Notes under the pieces: model-generated
Database searches by the model: none
Told to the model about the DNA's origin: nothing
The model's input: only the letters and a program-made list of their open reading frames with translations
Shown here: piece after piece, positions 8,791 through 19,218 of the stretch
Numbering within the stretch: position 1 is the stretch's first letter
Layout of the letters: each line of letters starts with the position of its first letter
Translations under genes and position numbers: made by a program
Assembly (NCBI RefSeq): GCF_964340395.1
Contig: NC_135570.1
Span: 16,065,322 to 16,092,821 of the forward strand
Direction: 5' to 3'
DNA: 27,500 bases
Origin: Glandiceps talaboti
Taxonomy: Eukaryota > Hemichordata > Enteropneusta > Spengelidae

Positions 8791-9378
8791 ATGGATACTG
8801 GTATTGTGCTGCTCACCCTGGTCTATGTCGTCATAGTATATGTCCGAAGCCTTGTACTGCTGAGAGTGGATGATAGAAGAATATTCCGATGTTTGGTATG
8901 GGTCCTGGATGCTGTATGCTGTCTACTTCGCTCACTGGTCGAAAAGAGGAAGTTGGAAGGAAAAATTGCAATGTGTATCACCGTATGGATGCTGTGTTTG
9001 CTTCAGATGTTTGTTCGCTGTACAATAGAGACTGTTCGAGAATGGAAGTCAATGGTTTGCGTATTGGTTCGTCAATTTATCATGGTTTGGTCCCTGCGAG
9101 AACGTCGAAGGATGGTATATGAGATAAGTCGGTTTGCTATGTTTGTTCTTTCTGCTGCATTTGGGCCCGTTGTATGGGAATGGGGGCCATGGTGGCAATT
9201 TCGGCGCGGTACCTTTTTTGGCGGGAAGGTGGCGGCCCGGGTTGACAGGTTAGGATTTAGACGGTTTTGTCAGGAGGAAAGTTTGTCATTGGTTGTTCAA
9301 GTGGCACAGACTGTAATATTCCCCATTTTCGAAAACATTAAGAACGCAAAATACATATCAAAATTTATCTACGAATAA
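8791..9378 (+). CDS. Orphan 195-residue putative multi-pass membrane protein, single exon
   Basis: ATG at 8791 sits in a strong context (CAAAGATGG) behind a TATA box. The frame is open for 195 codons, the longest intact frame outside the LINEs, and is richer in GC than its surroundings. The protein is hydrophobic and basic: likely membrane segments at residues 3-26, about 31-47, 60-79, 85-99 and 113-128, separated by Arg/Lys-rich loops. An aromatic, Gly-rich stretch (WEWGPWWQFRRGTFFGG) follows, then a polar C-terminus. No family is recognised and no catalytic motif is visible. TAA at 9376-9378 overlaps AATAAA at 9374-9379. The intact frame plus promoter plus polyadenylation signal argue for a real, perhaps lineage-specific or retroposed gene. 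A chance frame or an uncharacterised mobile-element gene remains possible. Confidence 0.5.
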   Translation: MDTGIVLLTLVYVVIVYVRSLVLLRVDDRRIFRCLVWVLDAVCCLLRSLVEKRKLEGKIAMCITVWMLCLLQMFVRCTIETVREWKSMVCVLVRQFIMVWSLRERRRMVYEISRFAMFVLSAAFGPVVWEWGPWWQFRRGTFFGGKVAARVDRLGFRRFCQEESLSLVVQVAQTVIFPIFENIKNAKYISKFIYE

Positions 9379-9408
9379 AAAATACAAATCAAAATTTATC
9401 GACAAACA
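9348..9408 (+). repeat. 31-bp tandem duplication across the 3' end of the orphan gene
   Basis: AAAATACATATCAAAATTTA at 9348 is repeated from 9379 as AAAATACAAATCAAAATTTA; the copies differ at a few bases. The first copy contains the last ten codons and stop of the 195-residue frame, the second lies in the 3' flank. Confidence 0.8.
9374..9379 (+). terminator. Polyadenylation signal overlapping the stop codon
   Basis: AATAAA shares TAA with the stop of the 195-residue frame. Cleavage would fall about 10-30 bases later, giving an almost absent 3' UTR. Confidence 0.4.
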
Positions 9409-9621
9409 AATTTGAATAGATACGTCATTCATAGTCATGTACACAAAGTTGTTCTCGGGTACCCAGATTCCTATAAATTCAGTCACCTCCGGTATACACA
9501 TTTCTTTCACAACCGAAACAATTGTATTTTGCCATGTTCAAATGAAAAATCATTGATGTTTATATTAGACTATTTACGAAACACAAACTTGAAAACCATA
9601 ATTGCCTATAACCACAGAAAA
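9409..9621. other. Non-coding spacer
   Basis: A 78-codon frame (9412-9648) is present but has no recognisable motif and runs into the repeat that follows. Treated as non-coding. Confidence 0.4.
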
Positions 9622-9893
9622 CCACTTCTATTTAGGGTCCCATACTAAAGTTACCCCAAAACTAGTAAACCAAATGTAAACTTAAAATAGGTTGTTCCTA
9701 GAAATACAGACTGTGCCACTTCTAATTAGGGTTCCCATTCTAAAATCAACAACTTTCGCAAAAACTAGTTAACTAAATGTAAACTTAAAATAGATTGTTT
9801 CTAGAAATACTGACTGTGCCGCTTCTAATTAGGGTTAAAGTTTTCGCAAAATCTAGTTAGTTAGTTTTTTTTCAAGAAATACAAAGTTGAATC
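9622..9893 (+). repeat. Three degenerate tandem copies, about 95-105 bp
   Basis: Copies begin at 9622, 9716 and 9819 with CCACTTCTATTTAGGGT or close variants, followed by AACTAGTTAACTAAATGTAA-like and AAATACTGACTGTG segments. The third copy lacks part of the middle. No coding capacity. Confidence 0.75.
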
Positions 9894-10214
9894 GAAATAT
9901 TTCTTTCATTAAAATGCTAATCATACAAAATTAAAACCCGTGTATTTTGCTCTGCAGCGCATATTTTTTTCATTCATGTTACAAATTTAAGAGTTATTTC
10001 CGTAAAGACATTCTTCTTTGAAGATGATGAAAAAGATAAGTTTGTTTACAATATTACAAATATAGCTAATAACCACATAACAACCAACAATGTGAACCAA
10101 ATTTATTTTTCGTTTTGTGATGGTCAGAACATTCATAAATTACAATACAAAATAATGTCACCGCTTCAGTTATACCCATGGTATAGTGATCAAATATATG
10201 TGTCTCAAAACCAA
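9894..10214. other. AT-rich spacer before the satellite
   Basis: No gene, RNA or repeat recognised. Confidence 0.4.
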
Positions 10215-13200
10215 ATTAAGGCTTATGATCTCATCTTTTTCGTCAAAGATCTATCGTTAGATTAAGATGCATTCCGGATGTGTTTATCTCATCAGTGATA
10301 TGCAAATTAGGGCTAAAAAGACTAAAACTAAGTCTATATTTACAAAGTCTATAACAAGATGATCCAATCAGTAATATGCAAATTAGTGCCTAATAACGTG
10401 TCTTTTTGGTCAAAAGTCTATCATTAGATTAAGATGTATTCTTGATGTGTTTATCTCATCAGTGATATGCAAATTAGGGCTAAAAAGACTCAAACTAAAA
10501 GAAAGTCTATAACAAAATGATCCAATCAGTAATATGCAAATTAGTGTCTAATAATGTGTCTTTTTGGTCAAAAGTCTATCATTAGATTAAGATGTACTCT
10601 TGATGTGTTTATCTCATCAGTGATATGCAAATTAGGGCTAAAAAGACTCAAACTAAAAGAAAGTCTATAACAAGATGATCCAATCAGTAATATGCAAATT
10701 AGTGCCTAATAATGTGTCTTTTTGGTCAAAAGTCTATCATTAGATTAAGATGTATTCTTGATGTGTTTATCTCATCACTGATATGCAAATTAGGGCTAAA
10801 AAGACTAAAAATAAAATAGTCTATAACAAGATGATCCAATCAGTAATATGCAAATTAGTGCCTAATAATGTGTCTTTTTGGTCAAAAGTCTATCATTAGA
10901 TTAAGATGTACTCTTGATGTGTTTATCTCATCACTGATATGCAAATTAGGGCTAAAAAGACTCAAACTAAAAGAAAGTCTATAACAAGATGATCCAATCA
11001 GTAATATGCAAATTAGTGCCTAATAATATGCCTTTTTGGTCAAAATTCTATCATTAGATTAAGATGTATTCTTGATGTGTTTATCTCATTAGTGATATGC
11101 AAATTAGGGCTAAAAAGACTAAAACTAAGTCTATATTTACAAAGTCTATAACAAGATGATCCAATCAGTAATATGCAAATTAGTGCCTAATAACGTGTCT
11201 TTTTGGTCAAAAGTCTATCATTAGATTAAGATGTATTCTTGATGTATTTATCTCATCACTGATATGCAAATTAGGGCTAAAAAGACTAAAAATAAAAGAA
11301 AGTCTATAACAAGATGATCCAATCAGTAATATGCAAATTAGTGCCTAATAATGTGTCTTTTTGGTCAAAAGTCTATCATTAGATTAAGATGTATTCTTGA
11401 TGTGTTTATCTCATCACTGATATGCAAATTAGGGCTAAAAAGACTCAAACTAAAAGAAAGTCTATAACAAGATGATCCAATCAGTAATATGCAAATTAGT
11501 GTCTAATAATGTGTCTTTTTGGTCAAAAGTCTATCATTAGATTAAGATGTACTCTTGATGTGTTTATCTCATCAGTGATATGCAAATTAGGGCTACAAAG
11601 ACTAAAACTAAGTCTATATTTACAAAAAGTCTATAACAAGATGATCTAATCAGTAATATGCAAATTAGTGCCTAATAATGTGTCTTTTTGGTCAAAAGTC
11701 TATCATTAGATTAAGATGTATTCTTGATGTGTTTATCTCATCACTGATATGCAAATTAGGGCTAAAAAGACTCAAACTAAAAGAAAGTCTATAACAAGAT
11801 GATCCAATCAGTAATATGCAAATTAGTGTCTAATAATGTGTCTTTTTGGTCAAAAGTCTATCATTAGATTAAGATGTACTCTTGATGTGTTTATCTCATC
11901 AGTGATATGCAAATTAGGGCTAAAAAGACTCAAACTAAGTCTATATTTACAAAGTCTATAACAAGATGATCCAATCAGTAATATGCAAATTAGTGCCTAA
12001 TAACGTGTCTTTTTGGTCAAAAGTCTATCATTAGATTAAGATGTATTCTTGATGTGTTTATCTCATCACTGATATGCAAATTAGGGCTAAAAAGACTCAA
12101 ACTAAAAGAAAGTCTATAACAAGATGATCCAATCAGTAATATGCAAATTAGTGTCTAATAATGTGTCTTTTTGGTCAAAAGTCTATCATTAGATTAAGAT
12201 GTACTCTTGATGTGTTTATCTCATTACTGATATGCAAATTAGGGCTAAAAAGACTCAAACTAAAAGAAAGTCTATAACAAAATGATCCAATCAGTAATAT
12301 GCAAATTAGTGTCTAATAATGTGTCTTTTTGGTCAAAAGTCTATCATTAGATTAAGATGTACTCTTGATGTGTTTATCTCATCACTGATATGCAAATTAG
12401 GGCTAAAAAGACTCAAACTAAAAGAAAGTCTATAACAAGATGATCCAATCAGTAATATGCAAATTAGTGCCTAATAATATGCCTTTTTGGTCAAAATTCT
12501 ATCATTAGATTAAGATGTATTCTTGATGTGTTTATCTCATTAGTGATATGCAAATTAGGGCTAAAAAGACTAAAACTAAGTCTATATTTACAAAGTCTAT
12601 AACAAGATGATGCAATCAGTAATATGCAAATTAGTGCCTAATAACGTGTCTTTTTGGTCAAAAGTCTATCATTAGATTAAGATGTATTCTTGATGTGTTT
12701 ATCTCATCACTGATATGCAAATTAGGGCTAAAAAGACTCAAACTAAAAGAAAGTCTATAACAAGATGATCCAATCAGTAATATGCAAATTAGTGTCTAAT
12801 AATGTGTCTTTTTGGTCAAAAGTCTATCATTAGATTAAGATGTACTCTTGATGTGTTTATCTCATCAGTGATATGCAAATTAGGGCTAAAAAGACTCAAA
12901 CTAAAAGAAAGTCTATAACAAGATGATCCAATCAGTAATATGCAAATTAGTGCCTAATAACGTGTCTTTTTGGTCAAAATTCTATCATTAGATTTAGATG
13001 TATTCTTAATACCATGATCTCATCGGTGATATGCAAATTAGGGCTAAAAAGCCTCAAACTAAGTCTATATTTACAAAATGTCTATAACAAGATGATCTCT
13101 TCAGTGATATGCAAATTAGGGGCTAATAATGTGGCTTTTTGGTCAAAAGTCTATCATTAGTTTAAGATGTATTCTTAATACTATGATCTCATCGATGATA

Positions 13201-13600
13201 TGCAAATTAGGGCTAAAAAGCCTAAAACTAAAGGTCTTTATTTAAAAAAGTCTATAATAAGATGATCCAATCAGTAATATGCAAATTAGTGCCTAAAATG
13301 TGTCTTTATGGTAAAAAATCTATCATTAGTTTAAGATGTATTCTTGATGTGTTTATCTCATCAGTGATATGCAAATTAGGGCTATAAAGACTAAAACTAA
13401 GTCTATATTTACAAAAGGTCTATAACACGATCCAATCAGTGATATGTAAATTATGATCTAAAAATGTCTTTTTGGTTGTCTATAATTAGATTAAGATGTA
13501 TTCTTGATATGATAATTTCATCAGTGATATGCAAATTAGGGCTAAAAAGACTACAACTAAAAATCTGTAATTACAAAAAGTCTATAACATGATGATCCCC
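10215..13600 (+). repeat. Satellite array of about 158-bp dimeric units carrying octamer motifs
   Basis: About 21 units in direct orientation, period mostly 156-158 bp with longer variants near 167. Each unit is a diverged dimer. One half carries GATATGCAAATTAGGGCTAA, the other AATATGCAAATTAGTG. Both contain the octamer ATGCAAAT, about 40 intact copies in all, spaced alternately near 67 and 91 bases. Units in the middle are nearly identical; the first unit (10215-10400) and the last five (from about 13000) are more divergent, as expected from homogenisation by unequal exchange. No frame longer than 60 codons crosses the array on either strand. Any POU-factor binding at the octamers is an inference. 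Confidence 0.95.
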
Positions 13601-14212
13601 AAGCACTGAGCAAGGACCATTAGTTTTTCACCATTAGAATAGTTTTTGTTACATGGGAGGAGTTTTAAAAAAAAGTTTTTATAAGAGAACTACCGTCTCC
13701 CTCATTAACCTCTGTAAACAATAAATAAAATAAAAGCTGTAAAAATATAACTGGTGTAAACCAAAATGCTCCTGTAGGTTGCAATTGGTTTTGCTAAATT
13801 AAAACTGAATCATAGAAGTTTGATTCAATATTTATCAATTGAAATTTTGAACAAAAATATTATGGTTTACCACACTTGTGTTTCTCTCTCAATCAGAGAT
13901 CACAATGTTTAGAAAAGGGAATAGAATTCATCCAGCAAAAGCACTTTTAGTCCCCCAAAGTGAGTGACTATTACAATGGGCTCAGACTTCCAATATCTGA
14001 TTTCTTTCAAAACTGGCACAAAGGTGACATGTCATTCTGAAAATATGCCATATTTGTCATCAAAAATCAATATTTTCTGCATAATTAATCATAAAACAAG
14101 CTTTATTTTGAAACCTGGCCTTGAGCTCCCATGGACTATACGGGGAAGGTCTGCTGTAAAGTCTGTATGCATATGTCATAAGGTACATGTACATGTATGA
14201 TATAGGGTATAT
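13601..14212. other. Non-coding spacer
   Basis: No convincing gene. The right part (from about 13980) shows weaker complementarity to 15330-15480, so the inverted repeat that follows may extend into it. Confidence 0.4.
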
Positions 14213-15289
14213 ACTTTTCTAGGCGAGAAGATTTTGGATAACCCTGCCCATCTAGACTGGTTGATTTTATTTTAATTGTAGTTCAAAATATTGATATATT
14301 TTTCAAAATAATTCTTACAATTGCTAAAAGTAAGATTTCATTTCTCAAAAAATTAATTATTTTTGATCAGTTTTTAGGTATTACATCATATGAACTACCG
14401 TCTGCATGTATTATAGACCTGTATAGTATGTATTTTGAGTGATACAGTTGGTATAAGAAAGAGTCAGACCATTTTTAGGGTGTGTAGTATGACAACAGTT
14501 TGGTTTTTGGGGGTTTCAACATAGCCTCCCTATGTCATTTCACAAAGAGTTGCCCACCTCATCCTGGGATATATGGTCATGTGAACAAAATTAATGAAAG
14601 TGGTTTATTTTGCCAATACTAGTTCAAAGAAGCACACTTTAGATAAATTTTCTTTGCCGGCCCTACTATTAAATTCTATCTTAATAACAATAATGATAAT
14701 AATAATAATAATAACTTTAGGGTAATAATAATAACATATAATAAATAATCACTAATAAGTAATAAGTACTAATATAATAAATACTAATGTATGATAAATA
14801 CTAATATATAATAAATACTAATATATAGTAAATAAGCACATAATTAGGCACCAATGACTGTTAATTTCTAATTCTCCTTTCATAATTAATTGCACTTAAA
14901 GTTGAAATAGTATTGGCATTATGGATTACTCTCATTAAACATGTTCATATGACAGGACAACTCTGTGTGAAATGATACTAGGAGGCTTTGCTAAGATTAC
15001 CAAGCCCTTACTGTTGTCATACTACATACCCAAAAATGGAGACACTTTCTAATACCAACTTTATAGCACAAAATAGATACTCTACAGATCTATGATAGAT
15101 ACAGGCGGCAGTTTGTACGATGAAATAGCTAAAAACTGACCAAATTAATTGTCTTTTGGAAAATGAAATCTCACTTTTAAGAATTGTAATAATGTTTTGA
15201 AATTTATAGATTTATTCTAAGCTGCAACTGAAGCAAAATCTATCAGTCCAGCTGAGCAGGGTTTTCCAAAGTTTTCCAGCCCAGAAAAG
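14213..15289. repeat. Long imperfect inverted repeat (about 0.4-kb arms)
   Basis: The left arm, about 14213-14640, is the diverged reverse complement of about 14895-15289. Paired landmarks include ATACTTTTCT (left outer end), TAAGATTTCATTT against AAATGAAATCTCA, GTAGTATGACAACAG near 14485 against CTGTTGTCATACTAC near 15015, and TGCCAATACTA against TAGTATTGGCA. Weaker pairing extends outward (GGTCTGCTG near 14146 with CAGCAGACC near 15313). The loop (14690-14835) is a TAA/TAATA repeat. Arms differ at many positions, so the structure is old. It may be a decayed foldback or hairpin element; no terminal duplication was seen. Confidence 0.8.
14690..14835. repeat. (TAA)n and ATACTAATATATAATAA repeats
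   Basis: A TAA microsatellite followed by about five copies of a 16-18 bp AT-only unit with core AATACTAATATAT. It forms the loop of the surrounding inverted repeat. Confidence 0.85.
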
Positions 15290-15866
15290 TATACAAAAAA
15301 ACACTGCTTTCCAGCAGACCTTTCCCACCTATGGGAGTTGTGCACCCCCCCCCCCTCCTATATTACTTCTGCAAAAAAAATTTAATTCTCTGAGATAGGA
15401 CAAAAATACACATTTTGATAACACATACAAATTCTACCCACTTTATGCAACTTTAGTCAGTTATTATTTCATAATCAATTTAATAGTATAAAAATGTTTT
15501 TGCTTGACTTATTCTCATTGGCTTTTCTAACCATTGGGGTCGATTTTTCAGGGAGAAACAGTAGAACAATAAAAAATCAATTAATTATACTGTATTTGCA
15601 AATTTATACACACAGTTCTTTCTTTATAGTGGTTTCCCAAACCTGGGCAAGTTTACCTTCATCAAGATTTGATTTCTTCCTTTCACCCCATTTCATAAAA
15701 AAATATTGTCTACAAATTATAACCTTGAAAATTTAATATCAACCATATGGGAGCACTTTGGTAAATGTAATTTATATTGAATGTATTTTTTCATTATTTT
15801 ATTAAATAAAACACAATATATTAACCAAACTGTATTAATACAATTTCCATGCAAGTTTATTTTCAG
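15290..15866. other. AT-rich spacer or intron
   Basis: Contains a C run at 15346-15356 and an isolated acceptor-like TTCTTTCTTTATAG near 15630 without a matching donor. The short frames seen here lack motifs. It would be intron if the exon chain at 15867-16276 is real. Confidence 0.35.
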
Positions 15867-16276
15867 GAAGCCAGGCTCGACAAAGATGGACAAATGATGG
15901 AAAATGTGAGTCAAAAAACTGTCTTTTTAATATTTAATATGTTTATACATTGAAAGTTAGATTGAGAAACTTTATTTCTATTTGATTGTCATGTCTGCAA
16001 TATAAAATAAATTTAGAAAATAATATAATTGCATTGTGAGTGAATACTTCAATTCTTATACTATTTCTTAAATTTCTTTCTTTTAGCCTGTGGTGATAAG
16101 AAGACCCAAGACTGATCGATGTATTTGATTATTACGATACTGATGTGTATTTTGCATTTATGTATATCTATTAAAATGTAATTTATGTATTGAAATGCAT
16201 TTTTAAGTTATTTTATTAGTAGAACTTTTGGAGGAGTTTAGAAGAACAGAAAAACAGTTTCAGACATCAGCACCAA
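15867..16276 (+). CDS. Candidate chain of three short exons of an unknown gene
   Basis: Exon A 15867-15905 lies between TTTATTTTCAG and GTGAGT and reads EARLDKDGQMMEN. Exon B 16087-16120 follows a long pyrimidine tract ending TTTTAG, reads PVVIRRPKTDR and ends before a weak GTATTT donor. Exon C 16220-16276 reads ELLEEFRRTEKQFQTSAP and ends at CAA before the near-consensus donor GTAAGT. The three join in phase; the codon split between B and C becomes TTA. The charged, helix-like composition is unlike random AT-rich translation. If B is terminal instead, its frame ends four codons later in TGA. No protein family is recognised. Exons before and after were not found; those after would lie beyond the repeat block starting at 16298. 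Confidence 0.38.
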
Positions 16277-16589
16277 GTAAGTTTTTTGAGTTTTTTTTAG
16301 TTTGTATGGCTGCATGAATGATTGCTCTTTTAACTATCCCACCTCACCCCTTCCAACATATGTACATCAAATACACTATCATTTTTGCGTCTCCGGCACC
16401 AATTGTCATATCTGCGCCATCATCTACCTCGCGTTTCGGTCCGCAGTCTTCGCGGCACATGATCATATATTACATATTGACATACACAAACAGCACTCCT
16501 CGATTTTTGTTATCCCTTTCCGTACGTCTGGTTTCTTGTGGATTTTGGTTTTCTCTGACTAGGTGGGTCTCTATGGTTGATTACTTTGT

Positions 16590-16641
16590 TGTTTGGTTGG
16601 TTGGTTGGTTGGTCGGTTGGTCGGTTGGTTGGTTGGTTGGC
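16590..16641 (+). repeat. (TTGG)n microsatellite
   Basis: About twelve TTGG units with two TCGG interruptions. Confidence 0.9.
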
Positions 16642-17003
16642 AATGGTTCGTTGGTTAGTCCTTTGTAGGTTTTACATATTTTTCACGTGCTGTCTATGGC
16701 CTTAATCTCTCATACCAACACACATAAACCTCACAAACCTCCGCCGTGTCGCCGCCATCTCTATTACTGCCGTGTCGCCATCTTTATTTGCCATCACCGT
16801 TGTGCGTCATATTCATTACAACAATACAATAAAGTCCCCCATCCATTTTAACTTTCTGTATGTATGTTTGTATGGTTTAGAGTTATAATGGCACATTCCA
16901 TTACAACTCTTCATATTTGCAGTCAAGCATGTGCATGTATGTTAACCCTCTCCCCCCAAAAAAACAAAAAGTATGTGTCCTTGTATGGTGATTCAAATTG
17001 GCA

Positions 17004-17057
17004 ACAAAGAATTGCTTGGCAGCGATGACACCCCTAGCATTGACTAGATAATATGGA
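17004..17057. other. 54-bp conserved core, copy A
   Basis: Contains AGAATTGCTTGGCAGC and CCCCTAGCATTGACTAGATA. It differs from 20204-20257 at only two positions, both transitions, whereas flanking sequence of the two blocks is strongly diverged with indels. Function unknown. Confidence 0.6.
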
Positions 17058-17293
17058 TTTTAGAGTAATTAATTTCCAATGCGGCCTAAATTCAACTGCA
17101 TACAGAGCTCAGTAGAGCTATCAAACATTTAATCCTCTTTTTATCAGGGGGGTGGGTTGGTCAATTTCACTACAAACATTCAAATTAAACTCTCAAATCC
17201 AGGGGACCATATAGCCAGAATTACCATACGAGTATGACTACATTCTCAGTCTAAATAATTGTTGGCATAAAAATGCTACTAATGACTGAGTGA

Positions 17294-17453
17294 ATTTAAG
17301 GTACTGTCGTCTTTAGTATATCCATGGCAGTGTATTTAAGGTACTGTCGTCTTTAGTGTATCCATGGCTGTGTATTTAAGGTACTGTCGTCTTTAGTGTA
17401 TCCATGGCTGTGTATTTAAGGTACTGTCGTCTTTAGTGTATCCATGGCAGTGT
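17294..17453 (+). repeat. 40-bp tandem repeat, four copies
   Basis: Copies start at 17294, 17334, 17374 and 17414 with ATTTAAGGTACTGTCGTC and are almost identical. The other block has one diverged unit near 20508-20545, so the expansion happened after the blocks separated. Confidence 0.95.
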
Positions 17454-17588
17454 ATTTCAAGGCAATATCTATTATATGGTACGTCTACAGAATATCAAGT
17501 ATACATCACTTACACCTAAAAGCTATGAATGGTAAGCGTCATCTAGAAGTTCTTTACTTATCTTTGCTGTTCATCTACAATTGATCTG

Positions 17589-18054
17589 TGCTGTCATGAA
17601 CACAGATGAAAAGTGATGTAGCCTCAAATATTCATCTGAAAGTTGTTCATAAACTGATAAATTTTCATCAAGTCTTCATCAAAGACAGTCTTCAATATTT
17701 CAACTTACTAGCCAAGTCAAATTCAGAATTTTTTATGACAAATATAGCCAATATTTTGTCATTGCAAAGGTCACAAAACAAAGCAATGACGAGGTCTCAA
17801 AGCTCATTATAAATAAAATGGGTATTAAGTCATTTAATTTAGGTTTCTATGTATTAAGCTACCAGACTGAGCTTATGCACAAAATGTGAAGTTTGACATT
17901 TGTGCCAGGCTTGGTTGAAATTGGTCTATGCATCTCTGCTGTATACTATGCACTATGATTAATGTTTGGCTATTTGACCTTGAAGATACAGGTCGAGGTC
18001 AGAGGTCGAGGTCTCAGAAAGACCATTATCAATAATATGGATATGGATAATATA
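17589..18054. other. Non-coding spacer with AGGTCA-like repeats
   Basis: Near 17988-18013 the text AGGTCGAGGTCAGAGGTCG repeats a nuclear-receptor-like half-site. Similar GACCTT/AGGTC strings occur in interspersed repeats of invertebrates, so a decayed repeat is the simpler reading. A 68-codon frame (17606-17812) has no recognisable motif. Confidence 0.35.
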
Positions 18055-18104
18055 ACACTCAAAGTGGGTCACTATTACACACTTCAATAATAGCACTCGG
18101 TATT

Positions 18105-19218
18105 CAATAGCACTATTGCAAGACATGTGGGAATTGAATACTAGCATCCATTATTAAATAGCACTATTGCAAGACATGTGGGAATTGAATACTAGCACTC
18201 GGTATTAAATAGCACTATTGCAAGAAATGTGGGAATTGAATACTAGCACTCGGTATTAAATAGCACTATTGCAAGACATGTGGGAATTGAATACCAGCAC
18301 CTGGTATTAAATAGCACTATTGCAAGACATGTGGGAATTGAATAATAGCACCCGGTATTAAATAGCACTATTACAAGAAATGTGGGAATTGAATACTAGC
18401 AACCGGTATTAAATAGCACTATTGCAAGAAATGTGGGAATTGAATACTAGCACCCGGTATTAAATAGCACTATTGCAAGAAATGTGGGAATTGAATACTA
18501 GCACCCGGTATTAAATAGCACTATTGCAAGAAATGTGGGAATTGAATAATAGCACCCGGTATTAAATAGCGCTATTGCAAGAAATGTGGGAATTGAATAC
18601 TAGCACCCGGTATTAAATAGCACTATTGCAAGAAATGTGGGAATTGAATAATAGCACCCGGTATTAAATAGCACTATTGCAAGAAATGTGGGAATTGAAT
18701 ACCAGCAACCGGTATTAAATAGCACTATTGCAAGACATGTGGGAATTGAATACTAGCACCAAGTATTAAATAGCACTATTGCAAGAAATGTGGGAATTGA
18801 ATACTAGCAACCGGTATTAAATAGCACTATTGCAAGAAATGTGGGAATTGAATACTAGCACCCGGTATTAAATAGCACTATTGCAAGAAATGTGAGAATT
18901 GAATACTAGCACCCGGTATTAAATAGCACTATTGCAAGAAATGTGGGAATTGAATACTAGCAACCGGTATTAAATAGCACTATTGCAAGAAATGTGGGAA
19001 TTGAATACTAGCACCTGGTATTAAATAGCACTATTGCAAGAAATGTGGGAATTGAATACTAGCACCCGGTATTAAATAGCACTATTGCAAGAAATGTGGG
19101 AATTGAATACTAGCACCCGGTATTAAATAGCACTATTGCAAGAAATGTGGGAATTGAATACTAGGAACCGGTATTAAATAGCACTATTGCAAGAAATGTG
19201 GGAATTGAATACTAGCAA
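18105..19218 (+). repeat. 51-bp minisatellite, about 21 copies
   Basis: Unit built on AATACTAGCACCCGGTATTA then AATAGCACTATTGCAAGAAA then TGTGGGAATTG, with a strict 51-bp period. Variants cluster at a few sites: AAGACATG versus AAGAAATG, ACTC, ACCC or AACC before GGTATT, and CTAGC, ATAGC or CCAGC. Although 51 is divisible by three, every frame on both strands has a stop within each unit, so it is not a coding repeat. No unique spacers lie between copies, so it is not a CRISPR array. Confidence 0.95.

Larger units (their letters stand above)
16298..17588 (+). repeat. Duplicated 1.2-kb block, copy A
   Basis: Matches 19512-20663 in the same orientation at an offset of about 3.2 kb. Shared landmarks in order are a pyrimidine-rich start, CATCTACCTCGCG-like text, GAGTTATAATGGCAC, a C run then A run, the 54-bp core, ACAGAGCTCAGT, and CAAGGCAATATCTATTA through GTACATCACTTACA. 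Divergence is high outside the core, and this copy holds a TTGG repeat and a 40-bp tandem repeat that copy B lacks. It may be a family of interspersed elements rather than a simple duplication. Long frames in its pyrimidine-rich part are low-complexity shadows. Confidence 0.8.

Noticed and set aside
15867-16126. Alternative frame through exons A and B giving RWTNDGK and CGDKK, reminiscent of a lytic polysaccharide monooxygenase motif
   Set aside because: The join does not reproduce the family's cysteine spacing and soon meets a stop; the other frame continues through three exons.
16302-16668. 86- and 116-codon overlapping frames on the plus strand
   Set aside because: They lie in pyrimidine-rich, TTGG-repeat sequence of a duplicated block, and the matching block at 19533-20005 does not preserve the same protein.
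17004-17057. Conserved core as a C/D-box small nucleolar RNA
   Set aside because: A GATGA-like string is present, but no paired D box or terminal stem was found, and the string changes to AATGATA in the other copy.
17606-17812. 68-codon plus-strand frame starting after an AG
   Set aside because: Phase does not match the upstream candidate exon C and composition is AT-driven with no motif.
18105-19218. CRISPR-like regular spacing
   Set aside because: The 51-bp units abut with no unique spacers, and the genome is clearly animal.
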